Assembly: GCA_947589745.1 (NCBI GenBank) | Contig: CANQCS010000002.1 | Location: 57,189-121,188, forward strand | Length of the DNA stretch: 64,000 bases | Origin: an uncultured Oscillospiraceae bacterium | GTDB taxonomy: Bacteria; Bacillota; Clostridia; Oscillospirales; Oscillospiraceae | Direction: 5' to 3' | Part shown: piece by piece, positions 8,893 to 18,201 of the stretch | Numbering within the stretch: position 1 is the first letter of the stretch | Layout: each line of letters opens with the position of its first letter | Position numbers and translations under genes: made by a program | The notes under the pieces: generated by a model | Database searches by the model: none | The model's input: only the letters and a program-made list of their open reading frames with translations | What the model was told of the DNA's origin: nothing

Positions 8893-9741
8893 ATGGATGC
8901 CATCAACATCAAGGGACTGACCAAGCGGTACAAGGACTTCTCCCTGGAGGGCCTGGACCTGACGCTGCCCATGGGCTGCGTGCTGGGCCTGGTGGGGGAG
9001 AACGGGGCGGGGAAGAGCACCACCATCCGCCTCATCATGGACGCCCTCAGCCGGGACGGCGGCGCCGTCACCGTCATGGGCGTGGACAACCGGAGCCCGG
9101 AGTTTCTGGCCGTGAAGGAGGACATCGGTGTGGTGCTGGACGAGACCTGCATCCCGGAGTTCCTGACGGCCAAACAGTTCGGAAAGATCCTGTCCGGGAC
9201 CTTCAAGAGCTGGGACCAGAGGGAGTACGACGGCTGGATCAAAAGATTCGACCTGCCGGAGAAGAAGAAATTCAAGGACTACTCCCGTGGCATGACCATG
9301 AAGCTGGGCATCGCGGCGGCGCTGAGCCACCACCCCAAGCTGCTGATCCTGGACGAGGCCACCAGCGGCCTGGACCCCATGGTCCGGGAGGAGCTGCTGG
9401 AGGTGTTCGCGGACTTCGCCGCCCAGGAGGACCACGCGGTGCTGATGAGCAGCCACATCGTCAGCGACCTGGAGAAGACCTGCGACTACATCGCCTTCCT
9501 CCACAAGGGGCGGCTGGTGCTCTGCGAGGAGAAGGACGCCCTGCTGGACAAGTACGGCATCCTGAAGTGCGCCAGGAGCGAGCTGGGCCGGGTGGACCCC
9601 GCCGCCATCCACGGCAAGCGGGTGGGCGAGTACAACGTGGAGGCCCTGGTGGAGCGGAAGCTGGTCCCGGCGGGGATGCTGGTGGAGCGCTGCACCCTGG
9701 AGGATATCATCCTCTATCTGGTAAAGGAGGAAAAACAATGA
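8893..9741 (+). CDS. ABC transporter ATP-binding protein, YtrB-like
   Basis: Product of 282 residues. Walker A (GENGAGKST, about 37-45), a signature region in which SRGMTMKL replaces the common LSGGQ, and Walker B (LLILDEATSGLDP) are present. The modified signature is typical of ABC-2 type exporter ATPases of the YtrB/BcrA group. It follows its regulator and precedes a membrane partner whose start lies inside the end of this gene. Probable role: drive export or extraction of a membrane-active compound. Function beyond the family is not visible. Confidence 0.9.
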   Translation: MDAINIKGLTKRYKDFSLEGLDLTLPMGCVLGLVGENGAGKSTTIRLIMDALSRDGGAVTVMGVDNRSPEFLAVKEDIGVVLDETCIPEFLTAKQFGKILSGTFKSWDQREYDGWIKRFDLPEKKKFKDYSRGMTMKLGIAAALSHHPKLLILDEATSGLDPMVREELLEVFADFAAQEDHAVLMSSHIVSDLEKTCDYIAFLHKGRLVLCEEKDALLDKYGILKCARSELGRVDPAAIHGKRVGEYNVEALVERKLVPAGMLVERCTLEDIILYLVKEEKQ

Positions 9742-10388
9742 AAGCTCTGATCTTAAAGGACCTGTATGTGGCCGACAAGCAGATGCGGCTGCTGATCATT
9801 CTGGCCCTGGTCTTCTGCGCGGTCCCCATCGAGGGCAGTCTCAGCAGCCTGGGCAACACCTACGCCATGATGGTGGCCCTGATGCTGCCCCTGACCACGG
9901 TGGCCTACGACGAGCGGTGCCGGTGGGACAAGTTCGCCGCTATGCTGCCCTATCAGCCGGCGACCATCGTGTGGAGCAAGTACATCCTCAGCTTCCTGGG
10001 CACCCTGACGGGCGCGGTCATCATCCTGGCGGGCACCGCCATCCGCGCCGCCGTCTCCGGCGCCGCCCCAGCCTGGGGAGAGGCGCTGGGCACCACCGGT
10101 ATGCTGCTGGTGATCATGGTGTTCCTCACGGACCTGGGCCTGCCCCTGGGCTATCGCTTCGGCTCGGAGAAGGGACGGATCGTCATGTTCGTGGCGCTGG
10201 TCGCCGCCATCGGCGCGGGAGTGGGGCTGACTGTGGCCCTGTCCTCCGCCATCTTCGTGATCGCCTCCGTGCCGCCGTGGGTGCTGGTCCTGGGGCTGGT
10301 GGCCCTGGTGGTGGGGCTGACGGCCCTCTCCGTCCGGCTGTCCCTCCGGTTCTACCTCAAGCGCCGGAACGGGGAGTACAGCGTATAA
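9738..10388 (+). CDS. ABC-2 type transporter permease
   Basis: Product of 216 residues with six predicted membrane segments. The start at 9738 is set by AAAGGAGG eight bases upstream and overlaps the ATPase stop by 4 bases. The N-terminus (MKALILKDLYVADKQ) and the region DERCRWDKFAAMLPYQPATI, between the second and third membrane segments, resemble the small ABC-2 permeases found with GntR regulators in Firmicutes. It forms the membrane part of the transporter with the preceding ATPase. Confidence 0.88.
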   Translation: MKALILKDLYVADKQMRLLIILALVFCAVPIEGSLSSLGNTYAMMVALMLPLTTVAYDERCRWDKFAAMLPYQPATIVWSKYILSFLGTLTGAVIILAGTAIRAAVSGAAPAWGEALGTTGMLLVIMVFLTDLGLPLGYRFGSEKGRIVMFVALVAAIGAGVGLTVALSSAIFVIASVPPWVLVLGLVALVVGLTALSVRLSLRFYLKRRNGEYSV

Positions 10389-10404
10389 GGAGGGGAGCGC
10401 CGCC

Positions 10405-10626
10405 ATGATGCAGACCCACCGCTGCCCCAAGTGCGGCTCGGAGGATATCCTCCGGGTGCCGGACGACCCCCGCCGCCACGCCAGCGGCAACAACATCTAC
10501 ACCTCCACCCTCACCCTGGCCCAGAAGGTCCCCGTGATCCGCTACGTCTGCTGCGGCTGCGGGTACGTGGAGGAGTGGGTGGAGGCCCCCAGCCAGCGGG
10601 ACCGGCTCCGCCGGGCCTTCGGGTGA
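10405..10626 (+). CDS. Small zinc-ribbon protein
   Basis: Product of 73 residues with two CxxC pairs (CPKCG near the start and CCGCG near residue 49) about 40 residues apart, the layout of a zinc ribbon. No other domain is visible. AGGAGG lies upstream of the tandem ATGs at 10405 and 10408. It is 16 bases after the ABC permease and is likely the last gene of that operon. A nucleic-acid or metal role is possible but cannot be fixed from sequence. Confidence 0.75.
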   Translation: MMQTHRCPKCGSEDILRVPDDPRRHASGNNIYTSTLTLAQKVPVIRYVCCGCGYVEEWVEAPSQRDRLRRAFG

Positions 10627-10688
10627 GGGCACTGTCAGAAACGTGAGAAATCAGGACGCCATTGCCTGAAATTCTGGCTAAATTCCCG

Positions 10689-10762
10689 TTGATTATAAAA
10701 ATTTGACATGATACCATAACAGTGCGGCCTGGAAACCGGGACACCGGCGGACAGGCTGCACT
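10689..10762 (+). promoter_or_regulatory. Possible promoter and 5' hairpin of the second MATE gene
   Basis: TTGATT (10689-10694) and TACCAT (10712-10717) are 17 bases apart, a weak promoter match. Transcription from it would begin close to an imperfect hairpin at 10721-10762 (AGTGC-G-GCCTG pairing with CAGGC-T-GCACT), which is followed by TTTT. The hairpin could stabilise the mRNA or act as an attenuator. The rest of the 177-base gap holds nothing recognisable. Confidence 0.35.
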
Positions 10763-10803
10763 TTTGCCTATTCTTACCCCCCGGAAAGGAACTGAACTAC
10801 CGT

Positions 10804-12183
10804 ATGAAAGAAAAGGAACTCCAGCCCCAAGAGAACAAGATGGGCGTCATGCCCATTCCCAAGCTGCTGATGACCATGGCAGTGCCCATGATCATCTCCA
10901 TGCTGGTCCAGGCCCTGTACAACATCGTGGACAGCGTCTACGTCTCCCGCCTCAGCGAGAACGCCCTCACCGCCGTGTCCCTGGCCTTCCCGGTCCAGAA
11001 CCTGATGATCGCCGTGGCCACCGGCACCGGCGTGGGCATCAACGCCCTGCTGAGCAAGAGCCTGGGCGAGAAGCGGTTCGACCGGGCCAACAAGGCCGCT
11101 ACCAACGGCATCTTCCTGGCGGCGTGCAGCTATGTGGTCTTTGCCGTGCTGGGCCTGAGCCTGTCCCACTTCTTCTTCGCCGTCCAGACGGATATTGAGG
11201 AGATCGTGGAGGGAGGCACTGCCTACCTCACCATCTGCGCGGCCTGCTCCATCGGCGTCTTCATGCAGGTGACCTTCGAGCGGCTGCTCCAGTCCACCGG
11301 CAACTCCTTCTACGCCATGATCTGCCAGTCCGCCGGGGCCATCATCAACATCATCTTCGACCCCATCTGCATCTTCACCCTGGGCATGGGCGTGGCCGGG
11401 GCGGCGGCGGCCACGGTGTTCGGCCAGCTGGTGGGCTGCGCCCTGGGCATCTACTTCAACGTCACCAGGAACAAGGAGATCCAGCTCTCCTTCCGGCGCT
11501 TCCGCCCCGACGGGGCCGTCATCCGCCGGATCTACACCGTGGGCGTGCCCTCCATCATCATGGCCTCCATCGGCTCGGTGATGACCTTCTGCATGAACCA
11601 GATTTTGATCGGCTTCACCGAAACCGCCGCCACGGTCTTCGGCGTGTACTTCAAGCTCCAGAGCTTCATCTTCATGCCCATCTTCGGCCTGAACAACGCC
11701 ATGGTGCCTATCGTGGCCTACAACTACGGCGCCCGGAAGCCGGACCGGATGATCCACACCTACAAGCTGGCGGCGGTGTGCGCCACCGGCATCATGGCCA
11801 TCGGCGTGGCCCTCTTCGAGGGGGTGCCGGAGCTGCTGCTGGGGTTCTTCAAGCCCTCGGAGCAGATGCTCGCCATCGGCTGCACGGCCCTGCGGGTCAT
11901 CGGTACCCACTTCCTCATCGCCGGCGTCTGCATCGTCTCCTCCTCCGTGTTCCAGGCCCTGGGCCAGGGGGTGCAGAGCCTCATCATCTCCCTGGTGCGG
12001 CAGCTCTTCGTGCTGCTGCCGGCGGCGTGGCTGCTGGCCCGGACGGGGCGGCTGGAGCTGGTGTGGTGGGCGTTCCCCATCGCCGAGGTGGCGTCCCTGA
12101 TCCTGTGCATGATCTTCCTCCGGCGGGTGTACAGCCGGGATATCAAGCCCATGCTGCGGGAGAGCGGCGCAGCTTCCAAATAA
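10804..12183 (+). CDS. MATE family efflux transporter
   Basis: Product of 459 residues with about 12 membrane segments and both MatE halves (AVPMIISMLVQALYNIVDSV near the N-terminus and VGVPSIIMASIGSVMTFCMN in the second half). It is a paralogue, not a copy, of the MATE gene at 6784: the two differ clearly in sequence and termini. AAAGGA precedes the start by about 14 bases. It stands alone between the GntR operon and a terminator hairpin. Substrate unknown; export driven by Na+ or H+ is the family function. Confidence 0.9.
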   Translation: MKEKELQPQENKMGVMPIPKLLMTMAVPMIISMLVQALYNIVDSVYVSRLSENALTAVSLAFPVQNLMIAVATGTGVGINALLSKSLGEKRFDRANKAATNGIFLAACSYVVFAVLGLSLSHFFFAVQTDIEEIVEGGTAYLTICAACSIGVFMQVTFERLLQSTGNSFYAMICQSAGAIINIIFDPICIFTLGMGVAGAAAATVFGQLVGCALGIYFNVTRNKEIQLSFRRFRPDGAVIRRIYTVGVPSIIMASIGSVMTFCMNQILIGFTETAATVFGVYFKLQSFIFMPIFGLNNAMVPIVAYNYGARKPDRMIHTYKLAAVCATGIMAIGVALFEGVPELLLGFFKPSEQMLAIGCTALRVIGTHFLIAGVCIVSSSVFQALGQGVQSLIISLVRQLFVLLPAAWLLARTGRLELVWWAFPIAEVASLILCMIFLRRVYSRDIKPMLRESGAASK

Positions 12184-12218
12184 GGCGCGCCGCCCCATTG
12201 CATCGTGGCGCAAAAATA

Positions 12219-12259
12219 CAAGTGTCCCGGCAGCGGTCAAACCGCTGCCGGGACACTTG
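12219..12259 (+). terminator. Long perfect hairpin after the MATE gene
   Basis: A 19-base-pair stem (CAAGTGTCCCGGCAGCGGT with its exact complement) and a 3-base loop begin 36 bases after the MATE stop. The T-run on the plus strand is poor (CTTTG), but on the minus strand the stem is followed by TGTATTTTT. It probably ends MATE transcription. Confidence 0.7.
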
Positions 12260-12322
12260 CTTTGTCCGAGGATACCTATTTACCATGCCGCCCGGGCATG
12301 GAGGATGATGCAGGATAAGTAT

Positions 12323-12351
12323 TTGCCGTTTTCGCGGCGGCGGGGTAGAAT
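12323..12351 (+). promoter_or_regulatory. Promoter of the cyclophilin-like lipoprotein gene
   Basis: TTGCCG (12323-12328) and TAGAAT (12346-12351) are 17 bases apart, about 40 bases before the start codon. Confidence 0.6.
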
Positions 12352-12392
12352 AGACACGCTGATACAGCGACACAGATCAGAAGGTGACGCAC

Positions 12393-12866
12393 ATGAAAAA
12401 GAGATGGCTGCTGCTGGCCACGCTGGCGCTTCTGCTGGCCGCCTGCGGCAGCGCCGGAGACAAGCCAAACGAGCCGCAGCAGACGGCCCAATCGGAACAA
12501 CAGACTGACAGGGAGGAAATGACCATGCGGATGAAGATCGCGGAGACCGCCGTCTCCGTGGAGTGGGAGGCCAACGAGGCCGTGGAGGCGCTGCAGGCGC
12601 TCTGCGCGGAGGGGCCGCTGGAGATCCGGATGTCCATGTACGGAGGGTTCGAGCAGGTGGGGGCCATCGGCACGGACCTGCCGCGAAACGACAGGCAGAC
12701 CACCACCCAGGCGGGGGACATCGTCCTCTACGCCGGGGACCAGATCGTGGTGTTCTACGGCACCAACTCCTGGGCGTACACCCGGCTGGGCCGCATCACG
12801 GACCAGTCGGCGGAGGACCTGGCGCGGCTCCTGGGAAACGGGGACGTAGTGCTCACCATAGAGTAG
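12393..12866 (+). CDS. Cyclophilin-like fold lipoprotein
   Basis: Product of 157 residues. A lipoprotein signal peptide with lipobox LLAACG puts it on the outer face of the membrane. Residues from about 45 fit the cyclophilin-like fold family seen in many Clostridia (AGDIVLYAGDQIVVFYGTNS followed by AYTRLGRI), small beta-barrel proteins without proven isomerase activity. ATG 12393 is chosen because AGAAGG is 8 bases upstream; the in-frame GTG at 12384 overlaps that site. The gene is monocistronic and convergent with citXG, only 12 bases from its end. Biochemical role unknown. Confidence 0.75.
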   Translation: MKKRWLLLATLALLLAACGSAGDKPNEPQQTAQSEQQTDREEMTMRMKIAETAVSVEWEANEAVEALQALCAEGPLEIRMSMYGGFEQVGAIGTDLPRNDRQTTTQAGDIVLYAGDQIVVFYGTNSWAYTRLGRITDQSAEDLARLLGNGDVVLTIE

Positions 12867-12878
12867 CCGGGCCCGCCG

Positions 12879-14237
12879 TCACAGCCCCGCCCCGCCGTAG
12901 AAGTGCAGAAAAAAGGTGATGGCCAGCAGGTCCGCGCAGCCGCCGGGGGAGAGGTTTCTCTCCGTCATGGCCCGGTCGAAGGCCTCCAGCGCGGCCCGGT
13001 CCGGCACAGGGCCCTCCAGCCCGGCGGCGGTCTCCGCCGCCCAGCGCTGGCCCTCCGGCCCGCCCCGGGACAGCAGGTTGGTGTCGGTGACCCGGGCCAT
13101 CAGGCCCACCAGCGCGGCGGTGCCCGCCTGCTCCAGGGTGGCCCCGGCCGCCAGCGCCGCCCGGAGGGCCGGCAGGCCCACGTCCCGCACCCCGGGCAGG
13201 CCCTCGGCCAGCTCTCCCCGGATGCCCCGCAGGCCGTGCGCCAGATACAGCCGCGCTCCCACTGTGGTCCCGCCCCCGGTGCGGAGGGCGGCAAAGTCCG
13301 CCTCTACCGCCTCCCGGCACATGGCGGCGCACTCCGCCAGCACCGCCTCCGCCTTGGCCCAAGGCGTCTCCGGCATCCACAGCCGCCCGGCGGCGGCGCA
13401 GACGGTGCCCAGGGAGAAGATGGCCCCCTTGTGGGTGTTGACGCCCCCGGTGGCGGCGAACATGGCCCGCTCCGCCGCCAGCCCCGCCCGCCGCAGGCGG
13501 CGGAAGGTCTCCTCCGGCGGCAGCCCCGCCGTCTCCTGGCCGATCGTCACGGCGGAGCGGAAGTAGGGCAGGAGGGCGGCGGTGCTGTCCACGAAGGTGA
13601 AGAGGTCCATGTCCCGGTGGCTGCCGTTGTTGGTCCGGTCCACCAGGCCGGGCTTGGGGGCGGCGCAGACCTCGTAGAGCAGGGCCCGGGCGGCCTGGGC
13701 GGCGATACAGTCCCGGTCCCTCCCGGCGAAGTGGTCCCGGAAGATGCGGGCCGTGGCCGCCTGGAGCTCCGAGGCCGGGTGGACGCGGCGGGAGGAGCAG
13801 CCCTTCCCCGGCTTGCCGCAGATGAGGCAGGGCCGGGGCGGGTAGCCCAGGGCCTCCCGGTCCAGCTTGTCCCCCGCCGGGGACAGCACGTCCAGGTCGA
13901 AGAGCCGCCCTAGGGCGTCCTCGTCCTCCAGCTCCACGCAGAGGGGCTTCACCGCCTCCGGGTCCCCCCGGACCGCCAGCAGGGCCTCGCAGCCGGTGAC
14001 CGCGTCCACGGCCTCCCGGTGCTCCACGGGCACTCTCGCGGCCCCCAGGGCGTCGGCCAGCCGGTCCAGGCCCTCCCGGAAGGCCCGGCGGACGAGGGGC
14101 CCGTTCTTCACCGGGCCCGCGATATTCATATTGAAGGAGACCACCGGCAGGCCGAACTCCGCCAGCAGCGCTTGCTGGCGGTACACCCGGGCCTCCCGGG
14201 CCTCCAGGACTTCTGAGAGGGTGACTTCACGGTCCAT
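12879..14237 (-). CDS. citXG: Bifunctional CitX/CitG: citrate lyase prosthetic-group transferase and synthase
   Basis: Product of 452 residues joining two domains. Residues 1-160 are CitX-like (GRLFDLDVL motif and the PCLICGKPGKGCSSR segment), which attaches the phosphoribosyl-dephospho-CoA group to the acyl carrier subunit of citrate lyase. Residues about 165-452 are CitG-like (EVCAAPKPGLVDRTNNGSHR, GGVNTHKGAIFSLG), which makes that group's precursor from dephospho-CoA and ATP. The start follows AGGAG by 8 bases. No citC, citD, citE or citF is near, so its lyase must be encoded elsewhere or the protein serves another carrier. An 11-bp hairpin (14256-14283) lies just upstream of the ribosome site. 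Confidence 0.85.
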   Translation of the reverse strand: MDREVTLSEVLEAREARVYRQQALLAEFGLPVVSFNMNIAGPVKNGPLVRRAFREGLDRLADALGAARVPVEHREAVDAVTGCEALLAVRGDPEAVKPLCVELEDEDALGRLFDLDVLSPAGDKLDREALGYPPRPCLICGKPGKGCSSRRVHPASELQAATARIFRDHFAGRDRDCIAAQAARALLYEVCAAPKPGLVDRTNNGSHRDMDLFTFVDSTAALLPYFRSAVTIGQETAGLPPEETFRRLRRAGLAAERAMFAATGGVNTHKGAIFSLGTVCAAAGRLWMPETPWAKAEAVLAECAAMCREAVEADFAALRTGGGTTVGARLYLAHGLRGIRGELAEGLPGVRDVGLPALRAALAAGATLEQAGTAALVGLMARVTDTNLLSRGGPEGQRWAAETAAGLEGPVPDRAALEAFDRAMTERNLSPGGCADLLAITFFLHFYGGAGL

Positions 14238-14325
14238 AGGGGAGCTCCTTTTTTACAGCATCGGGGGGCAGCCCCCGATGCTGTGGCATTTTTGGAGGGG
14301 CCTTCGGCCCCGGAGAAAATGATCC

Positions 14326-14650
14326 GTAGGGGCCTCCGGCCCCTACCACCTCTTATTCTGTCTTTCAGTGCCTGTCGGCACCCTGGGGTACTTTTCCCGT
14401 GCCGGAAAAGTACCCAAAAGGGCATTTAAGAAAACCGAGGTTTTCTTAAAAATCTTTCCTCATGTTTTGTTTTTGTTTTGCGCTCGCCCTTTGGTTGGTT
14501 TTGTCTAAACCGCGCCGGGGTCCGTGTATGGGATTCTGCGGCTACCTTACTATGTCCCCAAGGAGATCCTGCTGCGGCGCAAGTTTCGCCGCTTGGGGCG
14601 GCGAAACCGATGCATTGGGTGCGCTGGTCGGGTCGTTGTTGTCCTACTGC
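14326..14650 (+). repeat. Family A repeat, lone R half-element (copy A1) with flank palindrome
   Basis: This is most of the 523-base gap between citXG and spoIVB. A flank palindrome (GTAGGGGCC-TCC-GGCCCCTAC, 14326-14346) precedes the R module. The module has an outer hairpin GGGTACTTTTCC...GGAAAAGTACCC (14386-14415), a second hairpin TTTAAGAAAACC-GA-GGTTTTCTTAAA, an AT-rich stretch, and a third hairpin TTTCGCCGC...GCGGCGAAA (14583-14606). The terminal core ending in CAATTG, present in other copies, is missing. Short open frames inside it are repeat-derived, not genes. The remaining 14651-14760 shows nothing recognisable. Confidence 0.85.
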
Positions 14651-14760
14651 TCATTTATGAGTAAGTCTATTATAACGGAGGTTGGGCGTGGGGGCAAGTA
14701 CCTTTTTGCGAAAAGCGACAGTGCCGTGGGCAGGCTGTTTGGCAGGCTTCATCCCTTCAC

Positions 14761-15720
14761 TCACACGTGAGTGACTGCTCCTACCAGCAGCCCGTCCTGG
14801 AGGATGGGACTGCCGCTCATGCCCTGGACGATGCCGCCGGTCTGCTGGATCAGGCGGGGGTCCGTCACCTCGATTAGCAGGTTCCGGGTGCCGCTGCCGG
14901 AGAGGACCCGGGTGATCTCCACCTCGTACTCCTCCACGCCGTCGCCGCTGACGTTGGCCAGGATCGACGCGCCGCCGCTGTGGACCTGGTCCGCTTTGGC
15001 CACCGGCACGGCCTCCCGTTCCGTCAGCTCACAGCCGTCCATGGTGCCGAAGACCCCCTGCTCCGTGTTGGCCCGGAGGGTGCCCAGGTCCCGCTCCAGG
15101 TCGAAGCTGCCCTTCAGCTCTCCCGGCTCCCCGGCGCTGCCGGGCTTCACCGCCTTCACCGTGGCGTCCATCACCGCGCCGCCCCCCAGGGGCATCAGCA
15201 GCCCGGTGTCCGTGTCCGTGATGCCGTGGCCCAGGGCGCCGAAGGTGCCGGTGGCGGGGTCATAGAAGGTGACGGTGCCGATGCCCGCCATGCTGTCCCG
15301 GATCCACGCCCCCAGGTGGTAGGCGCCGTCCTCCCCTAGGGCGGGGCTGGCCGCCAGCGTCACCTCCTCTCCGGACCGGGAGACGCTCAGCTCCACACGG
15401 CCGCCGCACTGGAGCAGCTGGGCGAACTGCTCCGAGCTCTCCACCGGACGGCCGTTGGCCTCCTCGATGACGTCGCCCACTTGGAGGCCGCAGTCCGCCC
15501 CCGGCGTCAGCGTCCCGGCGGCGGTCTCCACCTCCGCCAGGCCGATGACCACCACGCCGTCAGAGAAGAGCTTGATGCCCACGGTGTGGCCCACCGGCAC
15601 CAGATAGTCCGCCTCCAGCGCGCAGGCGCTCCGCCCCAGCCCCAGCAGGGCGGACAGGCACAAAAGCCCGCTGAGGAAAAAAGTCCCGGCCCTCTGGGGT
15701 CTCCTGTTCTGCCCGATCAT
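14761..15720 (-). CDS. spoIVB: SpoIVB-like S55 serine protease, C-terminally short
   Basis: Product of 319 residues from ATG 15720 (a GTG at 15732 is the alternative). After a membrane anchor comes a PDZ domain (about 75-118) and the S55 protease domain with the expected His165 (GALGHGI) and Ser302 (GMSGSPI). SpoIVB is made in the forespore and signals across the intermembrane space to start pro-sigma-K processing. The partner genes spoIVFA/spoIVFB lie at 46224-47727. The protein ends at GAVTHV, whereas known SpoIVB proteins continue for about 20-25 residues (VND...YGIFIE). The family A repeat begins about 110 bases beyond the stop. Activity is therefore uncertain. Confidence 0.88.
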   Translation of the reverse strand: MIGQNRRPQRAGTFFLSGLLCLSALLGLGRSACALEADYLVPVGHTVGIKLFSDGVVVIGLAEVETAAGTLTPGADCGLQVGDVIEEANGRPVESSEQFAQLLQCGGRVELSVSRSGEEVTLAASPALGEDGAYHLGAWIRDSMAGIGTVTFYDPATGTFGALGHGITDTDTGLLMPLGGGAVMDATVKAVKPGSAGEPGELKGSFDLERDLGTLRANTEQGVFGTMDGCELTEREAVPVAKADQVHSGGASILANVSGDGVEEYEVEITRVLSGSGTRNLLIEVTDPRLIQQTGGIVQGMSGSPILQDGLLVGAVTHV

Positions 15721-15940
15721 CCATCTCACCACCCCTTTCCGAAGATTCGCTGCCGTCCTTAAAAAAGAAAAGGACTGAAAACGTGGTTTTTCTTTTCGGG
15801 GCGTCCGAGGAAGAAAACCGCGTTTTGACAGCCCTGTTACTTTGCGCGATCCGCCGCCAAATACGCGGCGGCGGCGTTTCTAAATTGCGGCGGCTTTGTC
15901 ATGGAAAGCCCTGGCAGCGCCCTGTTTTTCAAGACAAACG

Positions 15941-15972
15941 CAAACACCGCAGCCAAAAGGCCGCGGTGTTTG
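15941..15972 (-). terminator. Hairpin after ftsZ
   Basis: CAAACACCGC and GCGGTGTTTG form a 10-bp stem, extended by GCC/GGC after one mismatch, 25 bases past the ftsZ stop. The T-run is weak (CGTTTGTCTTG on the minus strand). The rest of the 15721-15996 gap is AT-rich with no gene. Confidence 0.55.
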
Positions 15973-15996
15973 TCAAAATTAAGTAAAATACGGAAA

Positions 15997-17136
<1,140 letters not shown>

Positions 17137-17234
17137 TGCCGCGTCCTCCTACTTACAGTCTGTATCCTTGGTATCTGCCCGAGGTGTCTTCACTCAGGGC
17201 AGTGGCGATCATACATTGATCCGATATATGGTCT

Positions 17235-17263
17235 ATTGTATGCCTTTTTCCCGGGCAGGTCAA
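17235..17263 (-). promoter_or_regulatory. ftsZ promoter
   Basis: On the minus strand TTGACC (-35, 17258-17263) and TACAAT (-10, 17235-17240) are exactly 17 bases apart, about 100 bases before ftsZ. It allows ftsZ to be expressed apart from the rest of the cluster. Confidence 0.75.
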
Positions 17264-17321
17264 TAGCTGTATCCCGGTTTTTTTGAAATTTTTGGTCGAG
17301 GTTTGCCGCCGGAAACGGGGG

Positions 17322-18125
17322 TCATTCCGCCGCCGGGATGAAGCGCACCTCGTTGTCGTCCTGCATGGTCATGCGGATGACGCCGTGCTCGTTGGGCTCC
17401 ATCAGGGCCACCGCCTCCTGGAGGCAGTTGAGCTTGAAGTCGTAGTCCGCGTCGTAGAACAGCTCCACCTGGAACCGTTCGTCGTACTGGAGCGTCAGGT
17501 GGTCCGGGTCGCTGAAGTCGGCGCTCTCCATGCGGGCGAGCATGTCCCGCTCCGCCATAGCGGTGAGGAGCTCCGTCAGCCGCTCCGCCGTCACCGCCCC
17601 CTCCTCCGCCACCCGGAGGGGCTTGCCCACGGTGGGGGTCGCGGCCTCCAGACCGCCGATGGCCAGGTAGTCCTGGGCCATCTCGCTGTCCACGGCCTCC
17701 AGCACCTTCAGCTCGGGGCCGTCCTTGCCGGAGCGGACCCCCAGCAGCCACCAGGCGTCCGCGCCGTGGATGGAGGCCACGGCCTGGGTCTCGGTCACGT
17801 CCACCAGCAGGGTGTCCGGGAACCTGCGGTTGATGCGCACGTCGATGACGTAGGGCAGCTTGGTGTAGATGCGCTCGGAGGTGGTGTATTTGTCGAAGAG
17901 GATCAGGTTATCCCCGGTCTCCACGCCGGAGGCGGCGACCACCTCGTCCGCCCGGTAGCGGGAGTTGCCGGAAACCTCCACCTGGTCCACCTTGAAGAAC
18001 AGGGTGAGGGCCGCCACGATGGCCACCGCGGCCAGCAGCACCGACAGCGGACGGGCCAGGGCGCCCAGCCCGCCTCTGTTGCGGCGGCGGCGCCGTCTGC
18101 GGCGCGTGTCGCGCCTGTTTGGCAT
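17322..18125 (-). CDS. ftsQ: Cell division protein FtsQ/DivIB
   Basis: Product of 267 residues from ATG 18125; a GTG nine bases upstream is less likely because AAAGG is spaced for the ATG. A strongly basic cytoplasmic tail (many Arg in residues 1-20) precedes one membrane segment (about 26-46). A POTRA domain follows (FFKVDQVEVSGNSRYRADEV) and then the FtsQ/DivIB beta domain. It belongs to the FtsQ-FtsL-FtsB complex that activates septal peptidoglycan synthesis. It lies between murA and ftsZ. Confidence 0.92.
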   Translation of the reverse strand: MPNRRDTRRRRRRRRNRGGLGALARPLSVLLAAVAIVAALTLFFKVDQVEVSGNSRYRADEVVAASGVETGDNLILFDKYTTSERIYTKLPYVIDVRINRRFPDTLLVDVTETQAVASIHGADAWWLLGVRSGKDGPELKVLEAVDSEMAQDYLAIGGLEAATPTVGKPLRVAEEGAVTAERLTELLTAMAERDMLARMESADFSDPDHLTLQYDERFQVELFYDADYDFKLNCLQEAVALMEPNEHGVIRMTMQDDNEVRFIPAAE

Positions 18126-18201
18126 TGCTCTCACCCTTTCCTTCTCTTTCTATCAGATGAGGATATCGTTCCCATATGGGGCCGTATCTGCCCGAGGAAA
18201 T

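Noticed and set aside
10703..10708. TTGACA as a -35 box before the second MATE gene
   Set aside because: No acceptable -10 lies 16-18 bases downstream; TTGATT/TACCAT nearby is a better, though weak, fit.
14462..14770. Small open frames in family A repeats (also at 36185-36475, 50626-50838, 62030-62233)
   Set aside because: They are translations of the conserved repeat DNA, appear in several frames, lack ribosome sites and have no domain. Such frames are often mis-annotated as hypothetical proteins.
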